DNA of 64,000 bases from Xanthomonas citri pv. mangiferaeindicae. GTDB lineage: Bacteria; Pseudomonadota; Gammaproteobacteria; Xanthomonadales; Xanthomonadaceae. Position 1 is the first letter of the stretch; each line of letters starts with the position of its first letter. Of the stretch, positions 38,898 through 47,368 are shown in pieces. The DNA lies in NCBI GenBank assembly GCA_002240395.1, contig CP016836.1:2790001-2854000 (forward strand). Direction: 5' to 3'. Under the pieces are notes generated by a model. It did not search any database, had not been told where the DNA came from, and saw only the letters and a list, made by a program, of their open reading frames with translations. Position numbers and translations under genes: made by a program.

Positions 38898-39871
38898 CAC
38901 TTGCCCTCCCGGCGGGCGAGTTGCATCAGCATCAGGCGGGCGATCGCGAGCACCACGAAGGTGACGATGAACAGCACGAAGCCCAGCAGCAGCAGCGCCG
39001 AGCGATAGGTCTCGGTGGCTTCGCCGAAGTCGTTGGCGATCAGTGCGGCGATCGTCGTGCCCGGTTCCAGCAGCGACGGCGTCAGCCGCACCGAGTTGCC
39101 GATCACGAAGGCCACCGCCATCGTCTCGCCGAGCGCGCGGCCCAGTCCGAGGAAGATGCCGCCGATGACCGCCGAGCGGGTGTAGGGCAGCACGATGTCC
39201 CAGCTGACCTCCCACTTGGTCGCGCCCAGTGCGTAGGCCGATTCCTTCAGGCGTGTCGGCACGGTCAGAAAGACTTCGCGCATCACCGCCGAGATGAAGG
39301 GGATCACCATGATCGCGAGCACGAAGCCGGCAGTCAGCGTGCCGATGCCCAGCGGCGGGCCCTGGAACAGCAGGCCGATGCCCGGCAGCGTGCCCAGGTG
39401 GTCGTTGAGCCAGGGCGTCACCCAGGTGGTCATCACCGGCACCAGCACGAACAGGCCCCACATGCCGTAGATGATCGAGGGGATACCGGCGAGCAGTTCG
39501 ATCGCCGTGCCGACCGGGCCGCGCAGCCAGCGCGGCGCGACCTCGGTCAGGAAGAACGCAATGCCGAAGCTGACCGGCACCGCGATGATCATCGCGATCA
39601 GCGCGGTGACGATGGTGCCGGCGATCGGTGCGAGCGCGCCGTAGCGGTTCTCGACCGGATTCCAGTCGGCGCTGGTGAAGAACGACAGGCCCTGCGAGGC
39701 GAGCGCATCGCGGCCACCCCAGAGCATCGACAGTGCAGCGCCGGCGAGCGCGAGCATCACCAGCACCACGGTCGTGGTCAGGACGAAGCGGAACAGGCGA
39801 TCGGCACGCGCGTCGCGCAGGTCGCGGTCGCTCGGAGCAGGAAGCGCGGCAGAAACAGTGGCGGCGTTCAT
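38897..39871 (-). CDS. pstC: phosphate ABC transporter permease PstC
   Basis: A 324-residue permease with six to seven transmembrane helices. Its loop KESAYALGATKWEVSWDIVLPYTRSAVIGG is the EAA motif, and ELLAGIPSIIYGMWGLFVLVP and GRALGETMAVAFVIGN are PstC hallmarks. The ATG at 39871 starts MNAATVSAALPAPS; earlier in-frame codons are intergenic. It is separated from pstS1 by 200 bases that contain a hairpin, so pstS1 is likely expressed more strongly than the permeases. Confidence 0.97.
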   Translation of the reverse strand: MNAATVSAALPAPSDRDLRDARADRLFRFVLTTTVVLVMLALAGAALSMLWGGRDALASQGLSFFTSADWNPVENRYGALAPIAGTIVTALIAMIIAVPVSFGIAFFLTEVAPRWLRGPVGTAIELLAGIPSIIYGMWGLFVLVPVMTTWVTPWLNDHLGTLPGIGLLFQGPPLGIGTLTAGFVLAIMVIPFISAVMREVFLTVPTRLKESAYALGATKWEVSWDIVLPYTRSAVIGGIFLGLGRALGETMAVAFVIGNSVRLTPSLLEPGTTIAALIANDFGEATETYRSALLLLGFVLFIVTFVVLAIARLMLMQLARREGK

Positions 39872-39909
39872 GGGGAGGTCCGAAAGCAGGTGGGGCCGCA
39901 GGTGGCGGG

Positions 39910-39980
39910 TGCCGTCATGCCCGCGCAATGCGGGAAACGCGCGTCAAGGGCTGGTCATCCAGGGACTTGGGGATCGTCGC
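39910..39980. repeat. degenerate palindromic repeat
   Basis: GTCATGCCCGCGCAATGCGGG followed by TCATCCAGGGACTTGGGGA resembles a CCCGC-AA-GCGGG plus CATCCAGGGACTT repeat that is common between Xanthomonadaceae genes. Only one degenerate copy is present here. It is non-coding. Confidence 0.4.
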
Positions 39981-40038
39981 GACCGGCCCGGGTGGTATCG
40001 ACACCGCGCAACCCGCATCGCCACGATGACGCGGGGTG

Positions 40039-40064
40039 TCCGCGCCCGCTGGCACGGGCGCGGA
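40039..40064 (-). terminator. hairpin after pstS1
   Basis: TCCGCGCCCG-CTGGCA-CGGGCGCGGA is a perfect 10-bp stem eight bases after the pstS1 stop in the direction of transcription. A partial terminator or stabilising hairpin here would raise pstS1 mRNA relative to pstCAB. Confidence 0.6.
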
Positions 40065-40071
40065 TGGGCCA

Positions 40072-41160
40072 TCACTTGAACTCGGCGGCCCAGTAGGCCT
40101 CGATCTGCTGCACCAGTTCTGGCGGCAGCGGCACGTAGTGCAGTTCGCTGGCCTGTGCCTGGCCCGACTCGAATGCCCACTTGAAGAAGTCGCGCGTCGC
40201 CTGGCTGCGCGCCGCATCCTTGGGCTGCTTGTGCATCAGCATGAAGTTGGTCGCGGTGATCGGCCAGGCGTCGGCGCCGGGCGCGTTGGTGATCACCAGA
40301 TTGAAGTCCTGCGCGCTGGCCCAGTCGGCGGTCGCGGCGGCCGCGGCGAAGCTCGCTTCGCTCGGCTGCACCCAGTTGCCGGCTGCGTTCTGCAGCGAGG
40401 CGTAGGGCATGCCGTTCTGCAGCGCGTAGGCCAGCTCGACATAACCGATCGCGCCCTTGATCTGCTGCACGTACGAGGCCACGCCCTCGTTGCCCTTGCC
40501 GCCCACGCCGGTCGGCCACTGCACCGAGGTGCCCTCGCCGACGCTGTTCTTCCAGTCGGGGCTGACCTTGGACAGGTAGTTGGAGAAGTTGAACGTCGTG
40601 CCCGAGCCGTCGGAGCGGTGGACGATGCTGATCTTGCCGGTCGGCAGTGTCACGCCGGGGTTGAGCGCGGCGATCGCCGGATCGTTCCAGGTCGCGACCT
40701 TGCCCAGGAAGATGTCGGCGAGCACAGCGCCGGTGAGCTTGAGCTGGCCGGGGGCCAGGCCCTCGACGTTGAGCACGGGCACCACGCCGCCGATCGCCGA
40801 CGGGAACTGGCCCAGGCCCGCGGCCTGCAGTTCGGCGCTGTCGAGCGGCTTGTCGGACGAACCGAAGTCGACGGTGCCGGCCTTGATCTGGGCGATGCCG
40901 CCGCCCGAGCCGATCGACTGGTAGTTGACCTTGTTGCCGGTGGCGGCGTTGTAGTCGGCCGACCACTTGGACACCAGCGGGTAGATAAAGGACGCGCCGG
41001 CGCCCGAGATCTCGGCGGCAACGCGATCGCGCGCGCCCTGCTGTGCGGCAGGCGCGCCATCGGCGGTCTGGCCCGCCGAGGTGTCGTTGCCGCCGCAGGC
41101 GGCGAGGAAGAGCAGGGAAGACAGCGCGAGTGCGCCGATGCGGGCCGGGTGACGGGACAT
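40072..41160 (-). CDS. pstS: phosphate-binding protein PstS (lipoprotein form)
   Basis: A 362-residue substrate-binding protein of the Pst transporter. The N-terminus is a lipoprotein signal (LLFLAAC, with lipidated Cys22) followed by a Ser/Gly/Gln linker. Phosphate-binding segments are GAGASFIYP, YQSIGSGGGIAQI, VDFGSSDKPL and VHRSDGSGTTFNF. It lies directly upstream of pstCAB and downstream of a paralogue at 41654-42688 with very similar sequence. A candidate Pho box lies about 68 bases upstream (41228-41245). It is probably anchored to a periplasmic membrane face and presents phosphate to PstCA. Confidence 0.96.
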   Translation of the reverse strand: MSRHPARIGALALSSLLFLAACGGNDTSAGQTADGAPAAQQGARDRVAAEISGAGASFIYPLVSKWSADYNAATGNKVNYQSIGSGGGIAQIKAGTVDFGSSDKPLDSAELQAAGLGQFPSAIGGVVPVLNVEGLAPGQLKLTGAVLADIFLGKVATWNDPAIAALNPGVTLPTGKISIVHRSDGSGTTFNFSNYLSKVSPDWKNSVGEGTSVQWPTGVGGKGNEGVASYVQQIKGAIGYVELAYALQNGMPYASLQNAAGNWVQPSEASFAAAAATADWASAQDFNLVITNAPGADAWPITATNFMLMHKQPKDAARSQATRDFFKWAFESGQAQASELHYVPLPPELVQQIEAYWAAEFK

Positions 41161-41227
41161 GCGCAAGCTCCAGGTGAGGGAGGCGACGCAGCGCGCCGCC
41201 GGGGTGCGCTCATGAAATGATGTTTTT

Positions 41228-41245
41228 GTTACAGGCGTATGACGT
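41228..41245 (-). promoter_or_regulatory. candidate Pho box of pstS1
   Basis: Read on the minus strand, ACGTCAT-ACGC-CTGTAAC gives two 7-mers at the 11-base period of PhoB sites, followed by AAAAA. The second 7-mer departs from CTGTCAT at one or two positions. Confidence 0.5.
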
Positions 41246-41348
41246 CGGGGCGGACGCGGGTGCACGCTTGGATGTGTCGCGTCGGGTGTCGGTCCAAGCG
41301 GTGGCGCGCCCGCGGTTTGCCCCCACCCAACGCGCTGCGCGCGTCGAC

Positions 41349-41512
41349 CTCCCCGCGCGCGGGGGAGGTGAGCAGTTGGTTGCGGCCCTTGAAGCCCTCG
41401 CCGCAGGTGGGGGGTGAGCAGTTGGTTGCGGCCCTTGAAGCCCTCCCCGCGCGCGGGGGAGGTGAGCGGTTGGTTGCGGTCCTGGAAGCCCTCCCCCGCA
41501 TGCGGGGGAGGG
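41349..41512. repeat. tandem array of 46-48 base units with palindromic heads
   Basis: Three full units start at 41349, 41397 and 41443, and a partial one at 41491. Each begins with a CTCCCCGC...GGGGAGG-type palindrome (degraded in unit 2) and continues GTGAGCAGTTGGTTGCGG followed by CCTTGAAGCC. The palindrome resembles the first hairpin of the elements at 9996 and 15701. It is non-coding and sits between two highly similar pstS genes. Confidence 0.75.
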
Positions 41513-41653
41513 TTGGGTGGGGGCACTCGCCGGCACAATGGAAAACGGGCCCGAAGGCCCGTCGTGGAAGAAAGGACGCAGCGCGGAGCCACCCGGGCCG
41601 GCTGGGAGAGGGCAACCGGCTCGCGGTGTAGCCAGCGCGATGCGTCGAAGGCG

Positions 41654-42688
41654 TCAGTACCGCGCGTTCTGGGTCCAGTAGCGCTCAATCTGCTGCACCA
41701 GTGAGGCCGGCAGCGGCACATAGCCGAGCTGACGGGCTTGCGGGCCGCCGTTGGCGTAGACCCAGCGGAAGAAGTCCTGCGCATTCTTGGCGCCGGCACG
41801 GTTCCTCGGTTCGCGGTGCATCAGGATGAAGTTGGTCGCCGTGATCGGCCAGGCGTTCTCGCCCGGGGCGTTGGTCATGACCAGGTGGAAGTCGCGGGTC
41901 GAGGCCCAGTCGGCGCTGGCGGCCGCGGCCGAGAAGGTCTCTTCGCTCGGATTGACGAAGTTGCCCGCGGCATTCTTCAGGCGCGAATACGCCAAGCGGT
42001 TCTGCACCGCATACGACAGTTCGACGTAGCCGATGCCGCCCTTGATCTGCTTGACGTACGCCGCGACGCCCTCGTTGCCCTTGCCGCCGATGCCGACCGG
42101 CCACTTGACCGTCGTGCCTTCGCCCACGCCGTTCTTCCACTCCGGGCTGACCTTGGACAGGTAGTTGACGAAGTTGAAGGTGGTGCCCGAACCGTCGGAG
42201 CGATGGACAACGGTGATGCGCGCATCGGGCAGCGCCAGGCCGCCGTTGAGCGCGACGATCGCTGGGTCGTTCCAGCGGGTGATCTTGCCCAGGAAGATGT
42301 TGGCCAGCGTGTCGCCGTCGAGCTTCATCGCACCGGCGGCGATGCCTTCGACGTTGACGATCGGTACCACGCCGCCAATCACCGACGGGAACTGCACCAG
42401 GCCGGACTTCGCCAGGTCCTCGGGCGAGAGCGGTGCGTCCGAGGAGCCGAAGTCCACGGTGCCCGCCTTGATCTGGGCGATGCCGCCACCCGAGCCGATC
42501 GACTGGTAGTTGACCTGCTTGCCGGACGCGGCGCGGTAATCGGCCGACCACTTGGTCATTGCCGGATAGACGAACGAGGCGCCGGCGCCGGTGACATCGT
42601 TGGCCAATGCGGGCGCGGCGAATGCGCTTGCCAGCAGGGTGGTCGACAGCGCGAAGGTCGCGACCCGGTTCTTGAGCAGTGCGTACAT
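41654..42688 (-). CDS. pstS: phosphate-binding protein PstS, second paralogue (soluble form)
   Basis: A 344-residue PstS with a cleavable signal peptide (TLLASAFAAPALAND; no lipobox Cys), unlike the lipoprotein paralogue downstream. The core is strongly conserved with that copy: GAGASFVYP, YQSIGSGGGIAQI, VDFGSSDAPL, VHRSDGSGTTFNF. Even the C-terminal VPLPASLVQQIERYW echoes VPLPPELVQQIEAYW. Tandem duplication of pstS is seen in other Xanthomonadaceae. A soluble periplasmic form may serve the OprP porin side while the lipoprotein serves the transporter. It is divergent from oprP, and both have PhoB-type sites in the 296-base gap. Confidence 0.96.
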   Translation of the reverse strand: MYALLKNRVATFALSTTLLASAFAAPALANDVTGAGASFVYPAMTKWSADYRAASGKQVNYQSIGSGGGIAQIKAGTVDFGSSDAPLSPEDLAKSGLVQFPSVIGGVVPIVNVEGIAAGAMKLDGDTLANIFLGKITRWNDPAIVALNGGLALPDARITVVHRSDGSGTTFNFVNYLSKVSPEWKNGVGEGTTVKWPVGIGGKGNEGVAAYVKQIKGGIGYVELSYAVQNRLAYSRLKNAAGNFVNPSEETFSAAAASADWASTRDFHLVMTNAPGENAWPITATNFILMHREPRNRAGAKNAQDFFRWVYANGGPQARQLGYVPLPASLVQQIERYWTQNARY

Positions 42689-42770
42689 GAGGTTCCCTGG
42701 AGTGATGGACGGCCCACAGCGCCGTGCGGCGTATTTCACGCATGCCGCATGACGCTCCGGCTTCAATCCC

Positions 42771-42788
42771 GTGACCGTGCGATGACGG
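42771..42788 (-). promoter_or_regulatory. candidate Pho box of pstS2
   Basis: On the minus strand, CCGTCAT-CGCA-CGGTCAC gives two 7-mers spaced at 11 bases, about 85 bases upstream of the pstS2 start codon. Confidence 0.5.
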
Positions 42789-42824
42789 CGACCGGGAGCG
42801 GGCGCGGCGCGCTCTGAGGGGGCG

Positions 42825-42864
42825 CTGTCATCGGACTGTCATCGGGTTGCCATCGGCCTGTCAG
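42825..42864 (+). promoter_or_regulatory. array of four PhoB-type repeats upstream of oprP
   Basis: CTGTCAT (42825), CTGTCAT (42836), TTGCCAT (42847) and CTGTCAG (42858) follow each other at an exact 11-base period with CGGN spacers. This is two tandem Pho boxes oriented towards the porin gene, about 120 bases before its ATG. Position and sequence indicate PhoB activation under phosphate limitation. Confidence 0.85.
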
Positions 42865-42984
42865 CGAGCCCGCGCAGTCTGCGCAGCGTCGCTAACGGGC
42901 GCTTAACGCCGGAGCGGGTCACGCGGGGCGTGACGCACGGAATGGCGCTTCGACACCTCTCACTCTGTCCACGGGAATCCACCA

Positions 42985-44286
42985 ATGCGTCATTCCATCC
43001 TGGCCGCGTCTGTCGCCCTCGCCGTCGCGTCCGTTTCCTTCGCTGCTGCCGCACAGTCCCCGCGCGATGCGGAGGTCGCCGCGCTGCGCGCGCAGTTGGC
43101 CGAACTGCAGGCCAAGGTCGACGCGCTGGAAGTGCGCACCGACGCGCAGTCGGACATCAACATCGGCACCCAGGAGAGCCTGGACAAGATGGCGACCACG
43201 ATGCCGGTCGTCGACACCAAGGGCGGGCTGAAGGTCACCTCGGCAGACAAACAGTTCGAGTTCTCCGCTGGCGGCCGCCTGCATTTCGACGCCTACGTCT
43301 TCGATCGCGACCAGGCCTCGACCACCGGCACCACCGAGTTCCGCCGCGCGCGCATCACCCTGCAGGGCAAGGCCTATGGCTGGGACTACAAGTTCGAGCA
43401 GGACTTCGCGGCCGGCAGCGGCCTGGATGGCTTCCGCGACGTCTACATCGCCAAGTCGGCGTTGGGCGGAAAGTTCACCATCGGCCACTTCAAGCCGTAC
43501 CGCTCGATGGAAGAGCTCACCAGCTCCAACGAGATCCTGATGATGGAGCGGCCGTTCGCCTCGGCCACCGGCCTGTTCAACGGCCGTCAGTTCCAGCAGG
43601 GTGTGGGCTATCTGCGCGCCGATGGCAACTACACCGCCGGCCTGTCGGTGTTCAACCTGCGCAGCGCCTCGGGCAGCCGCAACGAAGGCGTGGGCGCCGC
43701 CGGGCGCGTGACCTTCGCGCCGATCAACACCGCCGACAGCACGCTGCACTTCGGCGGCTGGGTCAGCCAGGAGAATCTCAACCAGGGCTCGGCGGACTTC
43801 TCGGCGTCGGCCAACTACGCCGGTCGTCGCGGCCCGTCGCAGACCATCGCCACCACCACCGGCGCCAGCCGCAACCAGGTCACCGCGGTCGGTGTCGAGG
43901 CCGCAGGCTCGTTCGGGCCGCTGTTCTTCCAGGGCGAGTACGCCAATGCCACGTTCGGCCAGCCGGTCGGCCCCGACCAGGACGTCGCGACCTGGTATGT
44001 GCAGGGCAGCTGGCTGCTCAACGGCGGCCATAAGGCCTACAAGCCGGGCAACGGCATCTTCGCCTCGCCCAAGGTCGCCGACCGCGGGCTGTGGGAGCTG
44101 ACCGCGCGCTACGACACGATCGAGAACAAGGACGTGCGCAACATGGACGTCAGCAGCTGGATCGTCGGCATGAACTACTACGTCAATCCGAACCTGCGCT
44201 TCATGTTCAACTACACCAAGGGCGACAACACGCTCACCGGTGATGAGACCGGGCAGTACGCGCTGCGCACGCAGTTCGCGTTCTGA
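42985..44286 (+). CDS. oprP: phosphate/polyphosphate-selective porin, OprP/OprO family
   Basis: A 433-residue outer-membrane beta-barrel. A signal peptide (residues 1-23, ending AAAAQS) is followed by a short coiled coil (AEVAALRAQLAELQAKVDAL), which probably mediates trimer contact. The OprP/OprO barrel comes next, with FEFSAGGRLHFDAYVFD, RRARITLQGKAYGWDYKFEQDF and the terminal aromatic strand ALRTQFAF. Such porins take phosphate or pyro/polyphosphate through arginine/lysine ladders. The Pho-box array and the divergent pstS2 place it firmly in the phosphate-starvation response. Selectivity between mono- and polyphosphate cannot be decided here. Confidence 0.93.
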   Translation: MRHSILAASVALAVASVSFAAAAQSPRDAEVAALRAQLAELQAKVDALEVRTDAQSDINIGTQESLDKMATTMPVVDTKGGLKVTSADKQFEFSAGGRLHFDAYVFDRDQASTTGTTEFRRARITLQGKAYGWDYKFEQDFAAGSGLDGFRDVYIAKSALGGKFTIGHFKPYRSMEELTSSNEILMMERPFASATGLFNGRQFQQGVGYLRADGNYTAGLSVFNLRSASGSRNEGVGAAGRVTFAPINTADSTLHFGGWVSQENLNQGSADFSASANYAGRRGPSQTIATTTGASRNQVTAVGVEAAGSFGPLFFQGEYANATFGQPVGPDQDVATWYVQGSWLLNGGHKAYKPGNGIFASPKVADRGLWELTARYDTIENKDVRNMDVSSWIVGMNYYVNPNLRFMFNYTKGDNTLTGDETGQYALRTQFAF

Positions 44287-44307
44287 TCCACGCGCGCTGC
44301 GCCATGC

Positions 44308-44339
44308 AAGAGGCCCGCGGCGAACGCCGCGGGCCTCTT
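44308..44339 (+). terminator. terminator of oprP
   Basis: AAGAGGCCCGCGGCG (44308-44322) and its exact complement (44325-44339) form a 15-bp stem 21 bases after the stop codon. The T tract is limited to the TT closing the stem. Confidence 0.7.
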
Positions 44340-44517
44340 GCGTTCCGGGCGACTGCAATCGGCAGCATGCACGCGGCGTGGCGACAGGGAGCGGGGGCGT
44401 GCGGGATGCGCGGCGGCCCGCGGCTGCGGTTAGCATGACAGTCCGGCGCCGCAGGGGGCGGTGCCGTCGCCGGCCCGTCCCTGCGCGGGCCTCGTTTCCG
44501 CAGTCCCGGGGAGTCTC

Positions 44518-46145
44518 GTGAGTACGCAATTCAACCGCTTCCGCCCGTTGCAGGCGGCACTGGCCGCCGTTGTCCTGTTACCGACGCTGGTATTCGCCCA
44601 AGCCGTCGAGCCGGTCGACCTCGATGTCGTGGCCCGGATCCGCCATGAAGCCTTCCATCGCTCGCAGGCGGCCGCCAATCTCAAGGAACTCACCGAGACC
44701 GTCGGGCCGCGGCTCACCAATTCGCCGGCCTATGTGCGGTCGAGCGAATGGGCGCGCGGCAAGTTGGAAGGCTGGGGCCTGTCGAACGTGCACGACGAGG
44801 TCTACGACCCGGCGTTCGGCCGTGGCTGGGAGTTCCGCGCATCGCGGGTGGAACTGCTCGCGCCGCGCGCGCTGCCGATCCATGCGCTGCCCAAGGCCTG
44901 GACGCCGGGCACCGATGGTCCGGTCGAAGGCGAGGTGGTGCTGGCGACGTTCAAGACCCTCGAGGACATCGACAAGCAGCGCGGCAAGCTCGCCGGCAAG
45001 ATCGTGTTGCTGGATGAGGCGCGCGCCTACAAGCCGGCCGACAAGCCCGACTTCCGCCGCTACACCGAGGAAGACCTCGGCGAGCTGCAGACCTTCCCGG
45101 TGCCGCAGGACCCGGCCGGCGACGCGCAGGACAAGCGCCTGGAGGAGTACCGCAAGCGCCAGGCGCTCAGCCGGGCGCTCAATACGTTCTTCGCCGAGGA
45201 AGGCGTGCTGGCGACGCTGTCGATCAGCTCCTGGGACAACGGCATCGTCCGGGTGATGGGCGGCGGCGCGCGCAAGGCTGGTGAGCCGGTCGGCGTGCCG
45301 GATCTGGTCGTCGCTGCCGAGCACTACAACCAGTTGGTGCGTGCGGTCGAGCGCGGACAGGCGCCGCGGCTGCGGATTGATGTCGATGCGCGCTTCACCA
45401 GCGATGGCGACCTGCCGGCCAGCAACACCTTCGCGGACCTGCCCGGTAGCTCGAAGACCGATGAGCTGGTGATCATTGGGGCGCATCTCGACTCCTGGCA
45501 CACCGGGACCGGCGCGGCCGACAACGGCGCCGGCGTGGTCGTGATGATGGAGGCGATGCGCATCCTCAAAGCGATCGACGCGCGCCCCAAGCGCACCATC
45601 CGCATTGCGCTGTGGGGGGCGAGGAGCAGGGCCTGCATGGCTCGGCCGGCTACGTCTCCAGGCACTTGGCAGCCTATCCCGAGCCGACCGATCCCGAGCA
45701 GCGGGCGCTGCCGCAGTCGTTCCAGCGTGGCACCGGGCCGCTGCAGCGCCAGCGCGGCTACGACCGCTTCTCCACGTACTTCAATTTCGACAACGGCACC
45801 GGTCGCATCCGTGGCATCTATGCGCAGGAGAACCACGCTGCGGTGCCGATCTTCCAGGCGTGGCTGGCGCCGTTCGCCGACCTGGGCGCGAGCATCGTCA
45901 CCACGCGCAACACCGGCAGCACCGACCACATCTCGTTCGATCGCGTCGGCCTGCCGGGCTTCCAGTTCGTGCAGGACCCGGCCGACTACTTCAGCCATGT
46001 CCACCACACCCATCTCGATACCTACGACCACGTGGTGCCCGACGACCTGAAGCAGGCGGCGGCGATCATCGCCTCGTTCGCTTATCACGCCGCGATGCGC
46101 GAGCAGCGGTTGCCGCGCAAGCCGTTTGTCGAACGCGACGAGTGA
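44518..46145 (+). pseudogene. M28 family metallopeptidase, interrupted by a single-base frameshift
   Basis: An exported M28 (aminopeptidase Y/PSMA-like) zinc peptidase. The GTG at 44518, with GGGGAG upstream, begins a signal peptide ending LVFAQA. A PA domain-like insert precedes the catalytic half. First zinc ligands are in GAHLDSWHTGTGAADNGAG. The frame then breaks in a run of six Gs (45614-45619). With seven Gs the sequence reads IALWGGEEQGLHGS, the expected catalytic Glu pair. The continuation to 46145 holds NTGSTDHISFD and HVHHTHLDTYDHV with the last zinc His. As it stands the second half is in another frame, so it is either a real pseudogene or a lost G in the assembly. Confidence 0.85.
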
Positions 46146-46152
46146 TGCGACA

Positions 46153-46187
46153 ACGCGGGCCGGCCCATGCGCCGGCCCGCGTGTTTT
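46153..46187 (+). terminator. terminator after the M28 peptidase gene
   Basis: ACGCGGGCCGGC (46153-46164) and GCCGGCCCGCGT (46171-46182) form a perfect 12-bp stem with loop CCATGC, followed by GTTTTC. Confidence 0.75.
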
Positions 46188-46295
46188 CGGTCGATCGCGC
46201 GCCCGATCTCTCCGTCGTTTGGCCCACCATCTTCTCCGCCCAGGCGGACACCGTGAGCGCTCGGGCGGGCGGGCGCGGGCGAGACGGCGGCGTGG

Positions 46296-46988
46296 TCAGT
46301 CCGGTGTGCCCGGTGTCTTGTCCTTGAACCGGCACAGATCGCGGATCACGCACTTCGGACAGTCGGGCTTGCGCGCCTTGCAGGTGTAGCGGCCGTGCAG
46401 GATCAGCCAGTGGTGCGCACCGAGCAGAAATTCCTCGGGCACCACGCGCAGCAGCCGGTCCTCGACCGCGCGCACGTCCTTGCCCGGCGCCAGTCCGGTG
46501 CGGTTGGACACGCGGAAGATGTGCGTGTCGACGGCAATCGCCGGCTCGCCGAACACGGTGTTGAGCACGACGTTCGCGGTCTTGCGGCCGACGCCAGGTA
46601 AGGCCTCGAGTGCGGCGCGATCGTGCGGGACCTCGCTGCCGTGCTGCTCGACGAGAATCCGGCAAGCCGCGATGACGTTCTTGGCCTTGGCGTTGAACAG
46701 CCCAATCGTCGCAATGTGGCGCTTGAGGCCGTCTTCGCCCAGGTCGAGGATCGCCTGGGGCGTGTTGGCCACCGGATACAGTCGTCGCGTGGCCTTGTTG
46801 ACGCCGACATCGGTGGCCTGCGCCGACAGGATCACCGCGATCAGCAGCTCGAACGGGGTGGTGTATTCGAGCTCGGTCTTCGGTTCGGGATCGAGCGCGC
46901 GCAGGCGCGAGAATAGCTCGTGGATCTCGGCGCGGGTCAGCGTCGGGCCGCGGCGCCGCGGCGGGGTGGGCTGGGCGTCGGCGCTCAT
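46296..46988 (-). CDS. nth: endonuclease III
   Basis: A base-excision DNA glycosylase/AP lyase for oxidised pyrimidines. The helix-hairpin-helix LPGVGRKTANVVLN contains the catalytic Lys, and VDTHIFRVSNR holds the catalytic Asp. The C-terminal C-X6-C-X2-C-X5-C (CKARKPDCPKCVIRDLC) binds the [4Fe-4S] cluster. The 230 residues include a short Pro/Arg-rich N-terminal extension. The ATG overlaps the stop of the upstream small gene (ATGA), so it is translated in a three-gene unit with the crotonase. Confidence 0.97.
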   Translation of the reverse strand: MSADAQPTPPRRRGPTLTRAEIHELFSRLRALDPEPKTELEYTTPFELLIAVILSAQATDVGVNKATRRLYPVANTPQAILDLGEDGLKRHIATIGLFNAKAKNVIAACRILVEQHGSEVPHDRAALEALPGVGRKTANVVLNTVFGEPAIAVDTHIFRVSNRTGLAPGKDVRAVEDRLLRVVPEEFLLGAHHWLILHGRYTCKARKPDCPKCVIRDLCRFKDKTPGTPD

Positions 46989-47368
46989 GCGCCGCCGCCT
47001 GCGCGCGCCTTGGCGCGGGCCAGAATCGCCGCGGCGCTGGCGGGCAGCGCCGGCCGCGACGGGGCGGCTTCCGTTTCAGTGGCAGGCGTGGCGACGGGTG
47101 CCGGCGCGCGTGCCGCCTCGCGCGCAACCGCGCGCCGTGCACGCCGCGCCTCGCGTTCGCGATAGCGCGTGCGCGCGTCCCAGGCCGTCTGCAGACGGGC
47201 GCGCGTATCGATCAGCAGCCGGCGCGCCTCGTCGTCGAGTGCAGCCAACGCCGTGTCCGGCCAGGCGGCCATCAGGCCGGCCTCGATCGCGCCGTCGACA
47301 TCGTCGCGACGCAGCAGGGCGACCAGGTGGTGCGCAGGGGCAGGGCTGGCAGTGGGCTGGCCGGGCAT
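46985..47368 (-). CDS. hypothetical protein between crotonase and nth
   Basis: A 127-residue frame coupled at both ends by ATGA overlaps, which strongly supports translation. The first half is helical and acidic (HHLVALLRRDDVDGAIEAGL, DEARRLLIDTRARLQTAWDAR), and the second half is an Arg/Ala-rich, Pro-rich tail ending in AAILARAKARAGGGA. No domain was recognised. Similar small genes between echA and nth are plausible in relatives, but I cannot confirm that here. Confidence 0.7.
   Translation of the reverse strand: MPGQPTASPAPAHHLVALLRRDDVDGAIEAGLMAAWPDTALAALDDEARRLLIDTRARLQTAWDARTRYREREARRARRAVAREAARAPAPVATPATETEAAPSRPALPASAAAILARAKARAGGGA

Larger units (their letters stand above)
41161..41653. 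other. 493-base intergenic region between the two pstS genes
   Basis: No gene. Near pstS1 it holds a candidate Pho box (41228-41245), and in the middle a tandem array of about 47-base units with palindromes (41349-41512). The rest, up to the pstS2 stop, shows nothing recognised. Confidence 0.6.

Noticed and set aside
41349..41512. Regular repeats that could be taken for a CRISPR array
   Set aside because: The units are contiguous tandem copies with the same interior sequence. There are no unique spacers and no cas genes.
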